This document shows positions 22,301 to 37,300 of a DNA stretch of 64,000 bases, piece after piece. Made by a program: the position numbers and the translations under genes. Source of the stretch: Lagopus muta. Taxonomy: Eukaryota; Chordata; Aves; Galliformes; Phasianidae. Under the pieces are notes generated by a model. The model made no database searches. It worked only from the letters and a program-made list of their open reading frames with translations, and had not been told where the DNA came from. Within the stretch, counting starts at the first letter, position 1, and each line of letters opens with the position of its first letter. The stretch spans positions 3,453,505-3,517,504 of the forward strand of contig NC_064434.1 in assembly GCF_023343835.1 (NCBI RefSeq), written 5' to 3'.

Positions 22301-25300
22301 TGTTCCAGCACCTCACCACTCTCACAGCAAAGAACTTCCCCCTGACATCCAACCTCAATCTTCCCTCCCTCAACTTCAAACCATTTCCCCTTGTCCTGCT
22401 GTTATCAACCCTTTCAAAGAGTTGATTCCCCTCCTGTTTGTAGGCTCCCTTTAGGTGCTGAAAGGCTGCAATGAGGTCACCCCACAGCCTTCTTTTCTCC
22501 AGGCTGAACAAGCCCAGCTCCCTCAGCCTGTCTTCATAGGGGAGGTGCTCCAGCCCCCTGATCATCTTTGTGGCTCCTCTGCACCCTCTCCAACAGCTCC
22601 CTGTCTTTCTTGTACTGGGGGCTCCAGCCCTGAATGCAGCACAGCAGATGGGGCCTCACAAGAGCAGAGTAGAGGGGGACAATCACCTCCCTGTCCCTGC
22701 TGGCCACCCCTCGCTGATGGAGCCCAGGTGTTTGTATGAAACTCTACAGACATGGCAAGAAAAACTTAATTCAGTAGTATTTATCCAATATGGGCTGGCA
22801 GCAACTGAGATCAGGAGTTTACATTCTGGGTTTTCCCTTTCAGTTTTGCATTACTCACCTGATATTGTGAGATGTAGCCTCGTGTTCATGCCCTTAAAAG
22901 CCTGTGTGCTTCTGACAAGCACTGATATTGCCAATCTAAGGACAAACTTCGTGGTTTTCCTTTAATGTTATTCCCACAGCTTTCCTTTGGTATTTATTGA
23001 ACAGGAAGGAATGGCAATCCTGCGGCAGGGCTGCTGTTTATGAAACATTCTGTTAATGTGTCTCTAGTAAACTCTCTTGTTTTCACCTGAATGTGTTTTT
23101 CTGACTGCACTGTGCGATGTGTAGGACCAGCTCAGAGAGAAAACAGGCAATTACAAGAAATTCAAGTGGGGCCTTGAAGGTATAAATAAGATTAGAGGCT
23201 TAACCATGGGGGGCGAGGGAGGGGGAGGAGGAGAAGTGGTTCACATGCCTGAGGTTGGACTGATTGCGAGTCTCAGTCTGGCAAAGGAGCTGAAGCTTTT
23301 TCCTTCAGGGCTAGAAATGCCTGCAATTCTGTTTGATTTGGCAAAACTCAACGTAAAAGCAGAGACTTTATCATAGAATCATAGAATGGTTTGGGTTGGA
23401 AGGGACCCTTAAGATCATCCGTTTCCAATCCCCCTACTACAAGCAGGGACATCTCCCTCTAGACCAGGTTGCTCACAGCCCCATCCAGCCTGGTCTGGAA
23501 TGCTTCCAGGAAGGAGGCAATGCTTCCAAGGATGGCTCATGCTCGTGGACTCACAGTTTCTCCTGCTCTCCTTGTTATAAGTGCCGAAAGCCCAGTGGGA
23601 CCAGCCAGCCTCACATTGTTCCAAATGCTTTCAGCAGCAGATGTGGGCTGTACTGCAAGCTGAGTAGCCTCCTGCCAGCCAACTCCAATCCTCCTCTTCA
23701 GCAGGGAAGAACACAACTGGGCAGACAGAGCCGACGTTCTATTCACAGCTCTGATCTTTCTTCTGTGCCCATAAGCAAAGCAGGGACCTTCCTGTGGCAT
23801 GTGGATAATTACTGCACTTGAAGAACGGCTTGATAGCTGACATGAAGCAGATAGCAAAGACAGGAAAGGGCTCTAAGAAGGTCAAAACCAAGAATAAACC
23901 AACAAAGCTAAAAATAACAGGAGAATCCTATCGTCAGTGTTGTACGGCGCTCACAGAGACAGAATTCTGTTTGTCAGAATGGGTTTCTCATGGATCAGTT
24001 GCAGCACCTTACTCTGTGGTTGTGCAAACCTTGACATAAGCTGTGGGGAGAACTGATACCCTGCAGTGTGTTTCCTAATTCCAGGTCTGGAAGCATGACA
24101 CACCTTGACTGAACGCAGCAAGGGAAATCCTGCGAAATCCCCAGGAGAGGTTTAACAAAACAGCAACAGAAAGCACAGAAGGTGCACAGCTACACTCCTG
24201 CAATAGTCAAGGCAGCATCATGGGGCATAACAGAGTGAGGTCCCTTGGAGTTTTGCACTGCTGGAGCACAGAGTAGGGAACAAAAGGTTTGTGAGCTAAA
24301 TACTAGGGCAGATCAAGTGCAGTTGCCCCATTCTGGACACTGAGGCTTGTGGTAAGCCTGTGCCAGCACGAGGATTTGAGTTGACTCTGATGCTTTGTTC
24401 CTCCAGTCACTTACTGTTTATTCAGCCTTCTTGATGTAAGCATTAAGTAACTGCTGCATTAGGTTATAATAAATCACTGTGGAGGCATTCTGGATATCAA
24501 ACTGTCACTGTTTTTCTGTGCTTTCAGTAGCAATATCTACTAAGTGCCTGTAGGATTTGCCTGTAGGATTTTAACAGCTGGATTTTCTTCCACAGAAAAC
24601 ATCCTTTCATCACTCGCAGACGCTGGGCTACAAAAATGGGTTTGCCTTTTCTCGGCTGCCAACAGTGGGGATCGGCGGGGAGCGACTGTATGTGAATCAG
24701 CCTTCTCAAGCTGAATTAGATGAATTATCCAACACGGGACCCACGCTGACCTACGGGCGAGCCAAGAAGGCTCCTCCTTCAGGCTTCGTTCCAGCACACG
24801 TGGCTTTGGACAAAAAGGTATAAAGAAGTTTATTCCAGGAATATCGGCTGGCTGAGTTCGGAGACATAAACAGTCAGCTCCAGGGTTCATGGGACAGCGT
24901 ACAGCAGTTTTCAGATGCCATAGCCCTTAGTCAGAGACAGCTGAACCCCAGTGTGAAAGAGGCTTTCTTTGCTCAGGAGGAGGATTATAATACATAAACG
25001 ATGTAAGACATTCCCTGCGAGTTACGCCGGAGCATTTCCAGCAGGAGTTTGAAAAGAAATTTGATTAATTCTGAAAAGCTTCAGTTTATAACCATTGCCC
25101 TGTAAAACACAGCCTGCTCTCCTGCATTTCCAAAAGTGTACTGAGGTTGTAACTGAGCTTAAACTGTGAAGTCTTTCTGCATTGAAGTTCCTGCTAGACT
25201 GTCTAGCTTTGGTCTATCTATATATGCTCATGCTTGTCACCACAGCGTGTTAGAGCCTGCTGCTCCAGCTTTGCTTCCTGCATTAAATCTTGGTGATCCT

Positions 25301-28300
25301 GTCAGACTAGGAGGTGGCTCTGTGTCTGCAATCCTGAGCTGACCCTCGCTTTTAACGTGCTGGTTGCTCTGAACTGCAGCTGCAGACAGAAAAGTCCCTG
25401 CAGAGTGTGAAAGGCTCAACAGCCCTGAGCACATGCAGGGGTTGCACGCTGCCAGGCAGCTCTGGAAAGACAACCCATGGGAGACAGGGTGGGGGACAGA
25501 CGTCCTGTGTTAGTTACTGCTTCAGGGGGCATTCTTTCAGAGTAATGTAAACGTTGCTGTTTTAATGTCAGATACTTCCCTGTCCCTTCATTCAAACTGT
25601 AGTAGTAACTGCTTGATTACATAGGTCAGTGGGCTGATGTAGGCTGGGTATGCAAGGCTTGGTTACCACCTACGTCCTCTTAGGCTGGATGCTGTGTTGA
25701 GGGACATGGTTTAGTGGGAGCTATTGGGAATAGGTGAACGGTTGGACTGGATGAGCTTTTAGGTCTTTTCCAACCTTGATGATTCTATGATTCTATGATT
25801 CTATGATTCTTAGAAGCAATGAATGCTCTTGAAGGCAATATTCCTTGTCCTTCTTTCATTCACGGGACTGAGAGTGACTGGCTTTTGGCAGGGCATGCAG
25901 TGTGTGTTTCCTCTGTGTCCTGATTTCTTTCCTCGTTCCTCCAGGACAGATTGCCTCTTCCTGCCTGTGCTGGATAGATGTGAGTTCAAATGAACAATAC
26001 AGGTCCAAAAAACCACAAATGTCATCAAACTGTTAACTAAAATCACCAGATCCTTTTGCAGACCCTCGAAAGAAAGTCAGATATGTCTGTAAACTAGATG
26101 CTGACAGTAAGCAAGCACTAGTTAGTAGGTAAAATAGCAGATGATCATGGAGAAAAGAAAGTGCTGTATTTATGACAAGTGTCTTGTGCAGCCAAACTTA
26201 GAGAAGGCAAATGTTGATGAAAGCCCTCATGAAGCCTCCATCATCAGTCACAGATTGGGCTAACAGCTGGCTGTGATGATTTTATAGAATCATAGAATCA
26301 TAGAATCACCAAGGTTGGAAAAGACCTTCAAGATCACCCAGTCCAACTGTTCACCTATTCCCAATAGCTCCCACTAAACCATGTCCCTCAACACAACATC
26401 CAGCCTTTCCTTGAACACCCCCAGGCTCGGTGACTCCACCACCTCCCTGGGCATCCATTCCAGTGCCTGACCACCCTTTCTGAAAAGTAATACTTCCTCA
26501 TGTCCAGCCTGAATCTCCCCTGCCGTAGCTTGAAACCATTCCCCCTGGTCCTATCACTGATGACACAAGAGAAGAGGCCGACCCCCAGCTCACTACAACC
26601 TCCCTTCAGGAAGTTACAGAGAGCAATGAGGTCTCCCCTGAGCCTCCTCTTCTCCAGGCTGAACATTCCCAGCTCCTTCAGCCTCTCCTCATATGGCCTG
26701 TGTTCCAGACCCCTCACCCTCATAGATTACAATCCAGTAATTTTTCACTGCCAAATTGGAAGTACATTCTTTGGCTTAACAGGCTAACCGTGGTGTTCAC
26801 TTTGTTTCTTTCTCTCTCCCTTTGGGACCTCGTCCCCCTGGCAGGTTTTGAAGTTTGATGCCTATTTCCAGGAAGACGTTCCTCTCTCTACAGAAGAGCA
26901 TTTCCGTATCCGCCAAGTGGGTATCTATTACCATTTGGAAGATGACACCATATCTGTCATAGAGCCTGTCGTGAAGAACTCTGGTATTCCTCAAGGCAAA
27001 CTGATCAGACGCCATCGCGTGCCCAAGAACAACAGCGGGGATCATTACCACTGGAAGGATCTGAATCGAGGCATCAGCATCACCATGTATGGCAGAACAT
27101 ACCGCATCGTTGACTGCGACCCATTCACACAGGTGAGTTCCTGTCATGGAGAAACTGACACTGAAGAATCCCAGGTGTTACACGAGGCAAGATCCGTTAG
27201 AATCCAGTCTGGTATTCTCTATCTGCAGCTCTCACACTGAGAATGCTCGTGATCTTTCATTTTACATTTTGTGGAGACTTCTTTCCTCATAACAGCAGGT
27301 ATTTCAAGGTACAGTATTTGCTCTGAGAGCAGTTTCATACTGCTGCACCATTCTCTGTCCTGAAGACTGCACCCTACACTACAAATTCTAAGGTTGTTTC
27401 TGGGTTAAGAGAATTGGTTTAATTAACTTCTATCTGTACAACGGTTCAGATGCTTAGAGTCCGGATGAACCATTGTACGTAGACGAGAGGGAAATTACCA
27501 ATCTTAATTATTTTCCAGCTTAATACTCCTCTGATAAGAATAGGGGATGGGAATGCTGTCAGTAACTCGGCTCTCATCTGCAACAAACCATAGTCAGTGG
27601 ATTTAGGATCATAATATAAGCTGACCTAAGACTGCTTATTCATTGCCTGTTTTTTATTCCTAGCTATTTCTGTACCGGTTACATTAAATCACAACAACAC
27701 AGTGACTAATAGTAACATAAACCAATATACTGGTATTCTTTTAGACTGTCCCCAGTGCAACCTGGGCCCTGGCCAATCCCTATTCTTTCAAGCAATTCTC
27801 AGTTCAAGAGTTTGAGCACTCCGGGGACCATTCCCAATAGATGAGTTCCATGCAGCCAACTTGTTCTGGAGGCTGAGTGAATTTAGATGCGGGCTGATCC
27901 TTGCCAGTTGGCTTCAGTGCCCAGGAATGTTCCCAATCATGTAATCTGTTAGTACATACGTCTTTGCTGAGTGCATGTGGGATCTGCTCTGCTGGAACTA
28001 GATGGCCGTTCAAGTCAGTTGACATCAGATGAAGATCTGGTTCTCCTGCTAATGTTGGTTATTTGATGGAAAACATGGCACGAGCTATGTGGGTCTACAT
28101 TTCAAGGCCACCAGTCTATTTATCATCAACTGGCATGCTCTAGATCAGAGCTTGAAAGTGTAAACCTGCCCTGTGAATCTTCAGGGTGATCTCACATGCC
28201 CAATGGAGATGTTTGCACAGGTGCTTCCCAGGCTGGGTATTTTCACAGGCCACATCCCAGAGCCAAACAAGGAAGAAGTCCATTGACTTCTGTGGTTGTT

Positions 28301-31300
28301 TTCAGTGACTGAGGTGAATGCACAAGTAATACCCTAGAGTTTGTTTATGCATCTAAGGTAAGCCAAAAATCCCTTTATAAACAAACAGATTGTCCTCTTT
28401 CTGTGGGAAATGTGCTTCTCCTGGCAGATGAACTAAAGCTGCTACTCTGGACACATATCCTCCTGGCCAGGGGGCCTTGGAGGGCCTGCTGTGGGTCACA
28501 CAAACTTCCAGTGTCTGACAGAATGGAGGACACTGAATCTCTTACAAATTCAGACTGCCTACATCCATGGTTATACACTAATGTAATCTTTTTAATTCAC
28601 ATAGAAGAGACCAAACTGATTGTTATTCTCCATTTAATGCCCCAAAGGCAAGGAAAATTGTGCTCAAGTACAATTGGACTGAGGATGTTGGGGGCAGGAC
28701 TGCCCTGCATAATAAGGGCAGACAAAGCAAGAAACATCATAGTTGTCCCCTGTTGTCTTTGCTATTGCAATGAACTGAAACCCCTGTAGCCTGGTGAGCT
28801 ATGCAGAATGAATTTGCAGTGTTCTGGCAACACTCATCTCAGGCAACCTGTAATCTCTGATCTTCAGATAGCTTCAACCCATCTTTTATCTTCAGAACTC
28901 AAGTCAGCAATTCATACATCGGATGACTTTCCTAGGTATTCCTGGAGAGCCAAGGAATTGAACTGAACCCTCCAGAGAAAATGGTTTTTGATCCCTACAC
29001 AGAACTGCGCCGGATGCCCATGCGGATGTACATCACACCATCAGATTTTGACCAACTCAAACAGTTTCTGACTTACGACAAGCAGGTGAGTGATCTGGCA
29101 GCGATCATCTGTATGTGTCACAGAAACCTACATCTTGTGAGTGCCTGCAGCTTTATTCATTCTGAAAGATCTCAGTCCACTGGTCAGGCTCCAGATTTGC
29201 TCCTTTTTTTGCATTTGTGAGAAACAAAATATTTCATCTTTTTGTTCAAGTTTGTGCCTTGTAAGCAGTTTCTCCTTGGACTGCAGAGCCCATTCTAATG
29301 ATCCTCCATTTCTTTCTTGCTCTCTGTTGTGATGACATAGGATACCTGCCTTCAGAAGTTAGCAGACCAGGCCAAATGTTGTTCTATCAGAAATAGGTAT
29401 GCTACATTCCTCCAAAACACAAGCTAGGTGCTAGAGTGAACTGCTTCAGATAAATACAAATGCCAGTTGCTCTGACTGCATTCTCCCTGTGCACACAGTT
29501 GACTAGCACTCTTCCTCCTGCTTATCCTTCTTCTTTTCATCATCTAACAACGGTGTAAGAAACCCTATAGACCACCCTACAGTAGTAAATACAGCAGGGC
29601 TCAATGTTAATGACTGTTTACATGGGTTGATAGTGATAGAACAAGGGGGAATGGTTTTAAACTAAGAGAGGGGAGGTTTAGGTTGGATCTTAGGAGGAAG
29701 TTTTCCCCCAGAGGGTGGTGAGGCACTGGCACAGGCTGCCCAAGGAGGCTGTGGATGCCCCATCCCTGCAGGCATTCAAGGCCAGGCTGGATGTGGCTCT
29801 GGGCAGCCTGGTCTGCTGGTTGGCAACCTGCACACAGCAGGGGGTTGGAACTGGATGAGCACTGTGGGCCTTTGCAACCCTGACTATCATTCAAACAGTT
29901 ACTGGACATCAGCTGGGCATTAGCATAGTCCAGAATCATATCCAGTTGCTGTTTTGGATATGGTTGCCTTGTTTTGAGGAAGGCAAACAGTTTTACTGTT
30001 TGGATGTAAGCTAGACTATGCCCGCTGTATTACTGATAGTTTAGCCTTAAGGACTCAAGTCTGGGCCAACTCCGTGGAAGCTGTTGGATGGCCTGTTTAG
30101 GAGCTACACCTTGAGGAACTCTTGAGCTGTTCCACTATCTGCAGCAATCCCAGTAGGTGATGGACTTGGAAGCATTGTAGTGTGAGCTGTTTGATTTCTG
30201 TGCCATTATAGAATAGAATCATAGAATCATAGAATGGCCTGGGTTGAAAAGGAGCACAAGGCTCATCCAGTTCCAACCCCCTGCTGTGTGCAGGTCGCCA
30301 ACCAGCAGCCCAGGCTGCTCAGAGCCACATCCAGCCTGGATTAAAACAAGACATTTTCTATAGACAGAAGTGGGATGGGGTCTAGAGTGAATGCAGTATC
30401 CTCAGAGTAACTACAGACATATCCTTCTGCCTTCGGTAGAGAATTGGCCATGAAACCTCAATATTTGCCATGAAACCTTCAAAACTAAATTCTGCCTCAC
30501 TTTATTAAGTTTCATTATAAAAATCCCAGTGCTCACAGTACAAGGGCTTGGTTCTTCTGCACTTGGCAGAGAAGACTGCTGAGTTACTTCCAATCACCCG
30601 TCCTTTTTTAGCCAAAATCATTTGGACAAAGCACTTAGTAATTCTAATCCATGTTTGTTTTTTGCTGCCTGTTTTTTATCCGCCTCAGGTCCTTCGCTTC
30701 TACGCCATGTGGGATGACACCAAAAGCATGTTTGGTGAGAATCGGCCTTACATCATCCATTACTACCTGGCAGATGACACAGTGGAGGTTCGGGAAGTCC
30801 ACAAGCCCAATGATGGCAGAGACCCATTCCCAGTACTCATAAAACGCCAGCGCTTGCCGAAAACCTTTGTGGACAAGAAAAGTAAGTTTGGAGCAGCCAG
30901 CACGTCTGTCTGTGCTAAAGCACCTTGGGGGGTGGAGGTAGATGTGGGAACTGTGTTAGAAGTGCATCAGTTCAAGAGCTGCAGGTGTCATCAGTTTGTG
31001 GCCAAAGGAGTATTGTTTCAGTGATCATTACAGTCTGTATGCTGGGAAGCAGAGCACTACCCACAGCCCTCTGGAGATTTTTATACTGCTTTCTTTTGCA
31101 TACCTTTTCACTGAGAAATATTAACATTTACCTGATTGCTTTGGGTTTTTTTTTTCCCTTTTGCTCCCTTGTCCTTAGAGACCTTCCCAAGCTGCGTGCT
31201 GGAAATCTCTGATCAGGAGGTACTTGAGTGGTACACAGCTAAAGATTTTGCTGTTGGCAAACCTACCACCCTTCTTGGACGCACGTTCTTCATCTACGAT

Positions 31301-34300
31301 TGTGATGAGTTCACACGTAACTTCTATCGTGACAAATTTGGCATCACAGACTTCCAGCCAGTGGAGATAAAGGAGAAACCACCTGAGGAAGTACCACAGG
31401 TACTGTAAGCAGTTTTGAAAGGGAGAGAGGGAAATCTGCAGTCCATGTGTGCTCTGGTAGTGTAGTTTCTTCTTAAAGAAAAGAGCAAGTAGAAGAGTAA
31501 GTCAAAGAAAGCTAAGGGTTAAATTGAAGAGCAACTTGAGGAATCATAGAATCACAGAATCCACTTGAGTTGGAAGGGACCCCTACAGGCCATCTGCCCC
31601 ACTCCCTACACTGAATAGAGACACCCACAGCTCCATCAGTGCTCAGAGCCCATCCAGCCTGACCTTGGCTGTCTGCAAGGATGGGGCACCCACAGTCTCT
31701 GGGGAACCTGTGCCAGTGCTTCACCAGCTTTATCATAAGAAACCTTTTCCTTATATCCAGTCTAAATTTCCCCTCTTTTAGTTTGAAAAGTCCCCCTTTT
31801 CCTATCACAGCAGACCCTGCTGAAGAGTCTGTCCCCTTCTTTCTTACACCCCTCCTTTACATACTGACAGGCTGCTCTCAGGTCTCCCTGCAGCCTTCCC
31901 CTCTCCAGGCTGCACAGCCCCAGCTCTCTCAGCCTGTGCTCATAGGAGAGCTGTTCCATTTTTGGGGCCCCTCTCTGGATGCTCTCCAACAGGTCCACAT
32001 CTCTCCTGTACTGAGGACTCTACAGTGGGATGCAGTACTCACAGAAGGCAAGCCAAGGATGGACGGTCAAATTAAGATGAAAGTCAAAATGTCAATTGTT
32101 AGTAATGTAAAGGACAGAACTGGCACTCTGACTATGCCTATACTAGAAAGTTATATGTCAGGGTTTGTTTTCTGGCTGCCAAGCAAACTGGAATGGTCTG
32201 GCTGCAGTCATACCACTAAACTCTATCTCACTTCTCCAAAAAAGAATTGCTGAGTCCCAAATGCCTATTGGAGATGGTCACTGCCCATGTTACCTCCGAA
32301 GGAATGGAATGGAGTATTAGCTGGCCCAATCCACAGACACGATGGGGCTTAGGTTAATAGTGTAACCACACAGGTGATTGAGTTCCTGTACACAGGAAGG
32401 GTTAGTTATTAGTTTACCCCTAGTCTCTTTATTCAGAAAAACTACCTGGCTTTCTGATGTTGAGATTTTCTTAGCTCTTATGGAATATTTCTATAAATGA
32501 GGGATATGGATCCAACACGTGGCTGGCCTAGAGCATTTCTGCTGGGCAGAGTGTCACAGCTGTTGGCACCTGGCAACAGAAGAAGTCTTTTCAAACAGAT
32601 GCCTTCTTATAAGCTGTCTTGCAAACATTTTTGTGTTCTTTGTTTCAGCTCTTTCTCCTTGGTATCCCCTCTGACTGCAGGTGATTCCTCCCTATAATGG
32701 TTATGGCTTCCTCGAAGACTCCCTTCAGAACTGCTTTTCTCTGTTTCCAAAGCCTCCCCGGAAAGATGTAATTAAAATGCTGGAGAATGACCACAAAGTG
32801 CTGCGATACCAGGTAGCCCTGGTAAGTCCTTTCCTTGATATTGTGCACGTGCCAGCTTGTGTTGTAGAGTTAGAAGAATGGCAGGAACGTGCTGCTCAGA
32901 CAAGGCTGGTAGCAAATTTTGTTCTGTGCTGGTGGCTCAAGAAATGACCCTCAGGAGATCCCATTGGGTTACTGTGTGCTTGCTGTGATAATTAGTGGCA
33001 CGCAAAGGTAGGAGGGGAAAAAAAACACAGCAAGGCCAGGCAGTGTAAAATAGATGTGCTACAAAACCACAGCCATTTATGGAAAAACTCCCACTGACAT
33101 CAGCACGTGACAGATGGCCCTAATTGAAACAGCACTGCAGCTGGGCTCTGTGCCTCTGCCTGCCTCCAGCTGCTGCCGCAAGCGTGAGCTTGCTGTCTCT
33201 CTGCTGCTGGATCCCAGCACCTGTCCTTCTCCAGGCTAGTCCCAGCTGCAGCAGCCAGCAAGGAGCTGTGCTGGCAGAGCAGCCAAGCGTCATTGTAGAA
33301 GCAGGGGAGCCCACGGGGACGGTGCTTTCCACCCACAGCAACAGTGTTCAGGCTTTGGCCCTTGTACCAGCTTTGCAGCTGGTTTATGCAAGGAACCTCT
33401 GGCACGTCTAGCAACAGCGATGGCATTTCCTGTGCTGCCTGGTGCCTGCCCTCTCCAAACACTCAGGGTGAATAAGGGCTGATTTCTTTTCCCTATTGTG
33501 CAGGAGTTCCTAAAGGTCACAGCTGATGAGTTCAGACCAACTTTATTTTAAACTAAGTAAGTAAAACCAATGGTGTGTCAGGGGAGTGTCTTCCTGTGAG
33601 TAAGAGCTGAAAGCAGCACCAGCCCCTCTCGGGCAATCATTAAAATGAAATATATAACTTTAATACTAAACTTTACAGCCAGCCTTCCTCTGCATGATGA
33701 ATCATTCCATATAGGATATTCCTTTCTCTTGAATTAGTCAGTCTGGAAATACTGAATGCTCTTAGTCACTGCAGCCCAAATTCTGCTTCTGTTAGCCTGA
33801 CTAGAGCAAGTAAGCTTTGAAATTCAGGTATTTAATGCTGTTACCCTGTGACAGTGTATGCAATTTTTGCCTAATCAGCTGTTTAGATTTACTCAGCTAG
33901 AAAAAAAAGTTATAAACTCTGGGCAAGGTTCAGATGTTCTTTTCCAAAGCCACTGCATTTCCTCCAGGAATCACCAAACCCTGTGGACGCCAAGCGTCGC
34001 TTCATCCTCTCTTATTTCCTCTCCAATGATATGATCAGCATCTACGAGCCACCAGTCCGTAACTCTGGCATCATTGGAGGCAAATACTTAGGAAAGACCA
34101 GAGTTGCCAAACCAGGCTCTACTACAGAGAATGCTGTGTACTACGGGCCCTCTGACCTCACCATTGGTTCTACCATTGAAGGTAAGATCTGGTCTGGCTT
34201 GGTAATACTCTCTGAGCATTGGCTTTTGCTGCCTGATCTGTCATTTATTGCACAGACAGCATATATACCTTCCATCATTAGAAAGATCTGTACCTTCTGG

Positions 34301-37300
34301 ATCTCACTGCTGTTCAGTTTCCACATCACCTGCTGGTGTGAATTGATGTAACTTTGTTATTGTCAGTGTGTGGACCGTGGACATAATTAGGAAAATAGAT
34401 ACATCCTTGCTTTAATACCTCTCCCACAGTGTTTGGCCACAGGTTTGTTATCACTGATGCTGATGAATACGTGCTCAATTATATGGAAAGCAATGCAGAA
34501 AGTTTTCCTGCGACAACACTGCAGTCCATGAGGGATCATTTTCACCCACGGCAGGTGGTGGAGGAGACTGCCAAAAGGTAGACTTCAAAGGATGGCACGT
34601 GGAGCTAAGTGAGACTCGGGGCTGACAACTTAGGGGACTTCCAGCAGCTTCCACGGACTCCAGTTTGCTGTCTAGTGGCTGCTCAGCTGATTATTCAGCT
34701 CCAAGGATGTGTCTGAACAGATACAGCGGGTGGTCAAGAGTGTACAATATCATGTCACGGCTGTCACTGACCCAAAAACCCTGTGGGACAGCTCTGGCTC
34801 AGCAGCAGAGACACCTTCAGGTGAATTAATGCAGTCATCTTTTTCCAAAAGGGAGCTGTAAACTGTGACAGGAGCTGCTAACAGTCACTTCATCTGGTTG
34901 CAGGCTCAGAGGAGCATTGGTGGATTCGTTTTCACTTTTGCTCTGGCTCTCAGCCTGTCACAGCCTGTACATCATCTCCTTTTTTAGCTGTCTGTCTGGA
35001 GCCACTGTAGTCCACATAGTAACAGTCCTGTAACCTCAGGACACCCTTTTGAGTCAGTTTGTGGAAGTTCAGAGGCTCTGGTTGAAACTTGAGCTGCATG
35101 CAGTACCTGGGACCATATAAAACACACAAGCAAACCCTCTTTGTTCCAAAGTATTTGATGCACAAGGCAAATGTCATGCAGACAGAAAGCAGTTTCCCTA
35201 ATGTCCAGTATCAGGATTTAGCTTCACCTGCAAGTTCAATCTGAGATGAGCTTGCCATAAAAAACAAACACCCCAGAAGCCTGCTGTGTATTCAGAAATA
35301 CAGCCTGGTCAGCCATGGGGGGCAGCCAGCACGAAAACATCACAGTAGGGCTGTAAGAAGTAACTTTTACTTTCTATTTTCTCTTTCCTTCTACAGTGAT
35401 GTCCCTGCTCCAGCAACCAACGAGCAGGAACTGGATGAACTAATTGCACGGGTTCAGGAAGAGCTGAAGCTCCATAACTACTTGAACTACAGCAACATTC
35501 GGGAGGCATTACTTCGTTGTGACAAGGATGAATCTGGTTTCCTCAACAAAGCAAAATTTTTATCTGTTTGTGACAGCCTGAAAGTGCCGACCAGCGCCGT
35601 TCTGGTTAACAAGGTCAGAAGGAAGGGGTGCTGTGCATATTGAGTTTCACCCCCTGTTGTGTTCTGAAAGATGTCTTTTACAAACCAACCCTATCCAGGC
35701 TGAATTAACAGCCATTCTGTCCTACAGAGCTCCAAGAAAAGGGTGAAAGAATCCCAGTTCAGAAAGGCTTCTGAGCTGTTGGACCGAACCTTTCTCTTAA
35801 AGGAGGAAGTAACAATTCCTGTCCTTTACGTAATGCAGGTTGTCCCCAGCATGCTATGAAAGGCTTGGTCAAGCCTTAGAGATGAGCAGAAGAGGAGGTT
35901 GCAAATTGTGATAGAGAAGCATAGGTTCCTGTGGAGCTACTGAGTGTTGTGACTTAGGCACACCTGGGCATGAGTAGAGATGACACTGAGATGCTTAAGG
36001 GATCACCCTTAAGAAAGCTTAGACACACTGTGAATTTAACAGCAGCTGAATTGAAGACTTGAGAACTAAGTGTTTGACAAAGAAAAAGTAATCATAACCA
36101 TTACAAACTCTTTCCACGTTTATCTGGCAGCCTGAGCGTGCTGTGGGAAGTCAGCCTATGATCCATCTTTCTGCATTTGTGCCCATTTGCTGAAGCTCAG
36201 TGAGCCTGTAGCTCACGAGGCAACTTAGCTTTCTGTGCTGCCATATTTCAGGCCCCCTGTGGCCATTAAGTTAACCCAACTGAAGCAGAGCCTTGCTGGG
36301 CACGGTGAGTGAAAGCCCATGGAGATCAGTCTGCCTAAGAGAAAACGTGAGAGAAACTGCAGCAAAAAATGCCTGCAGAGGGGAGGGAGAATGCTTCCAG
36401 CAACATGACTGCCAAGGATGCTTTCTTAGCATAAAGTGATATACAATAGATTAGGGGCCAGTAAAGGCAGGCTCACGCCTGAAAGAAACCCAGGAACCAG
36501 AGAGAGTATTGCCCCTGATAGGAAAACATGTTCTACCACAGCCAACTGTGAGCATCGCAGACATGGAAAGGTGCATCACACGCAGCTGGTGTCCCTGAAT
36601 GTGCACTGAGTGCACTGAGGCCTTTGGCCAGCACCCATCCTTGCTGTTCCAGAGTCCACTGGAGATCCCTTGGCCTTGACAAACTAGCTGGTGACTGCTC
36701 TTTCTTCACTCATGCCAAGAATGGGAGTCGAAGCAGAAAGTCTGTAATAACTGAGCTCAAACCTCGTGTTTGAATCTCCATCTAGACCTTGGCATGAAAA
36801 GCATCTCTCTTGAAATCTTAATAAGAACGTGCCCAGAGCCCATAGCAGCATGGCAGCACTGTAAATGAAGCATATGGCAGATGGTTAACTTGTGTGGCCT
36901 GGAGAGGAGCACAGCTGTCAGTCACACAAGAGCAAACCCAGTAAATCTGTCTCCAGGCGACAAGGGGAAGAATCCTTTCAAGGAACTCTGATATTAGACC
37001 TTTTCCATTTCCCTGGGTGTCAGAAGGAGATTAGTTATGCAATTAAGGAAACAAAAGCCTTCTTTCTTCCCCTTAAGCATACAAAGGCTATAGCTCTGTA
37101 ACACAATGCAGGGTCAGGCATGGATACCAGAACTGGTTCATTAGCAGGGCTGTCACTGAGCTCAATTATCTGTGTCTCCACTTGCTGCCATGTGCACGTA
37201 CGGAAGAGACACCACCAAACAGTGCCTGTTCAGATGCAGGCCTCCATCCTGCTTCTGGCAGGGATTTCGGTGAGGTTTCTGAAAGATGTGCTGTGGCCTT

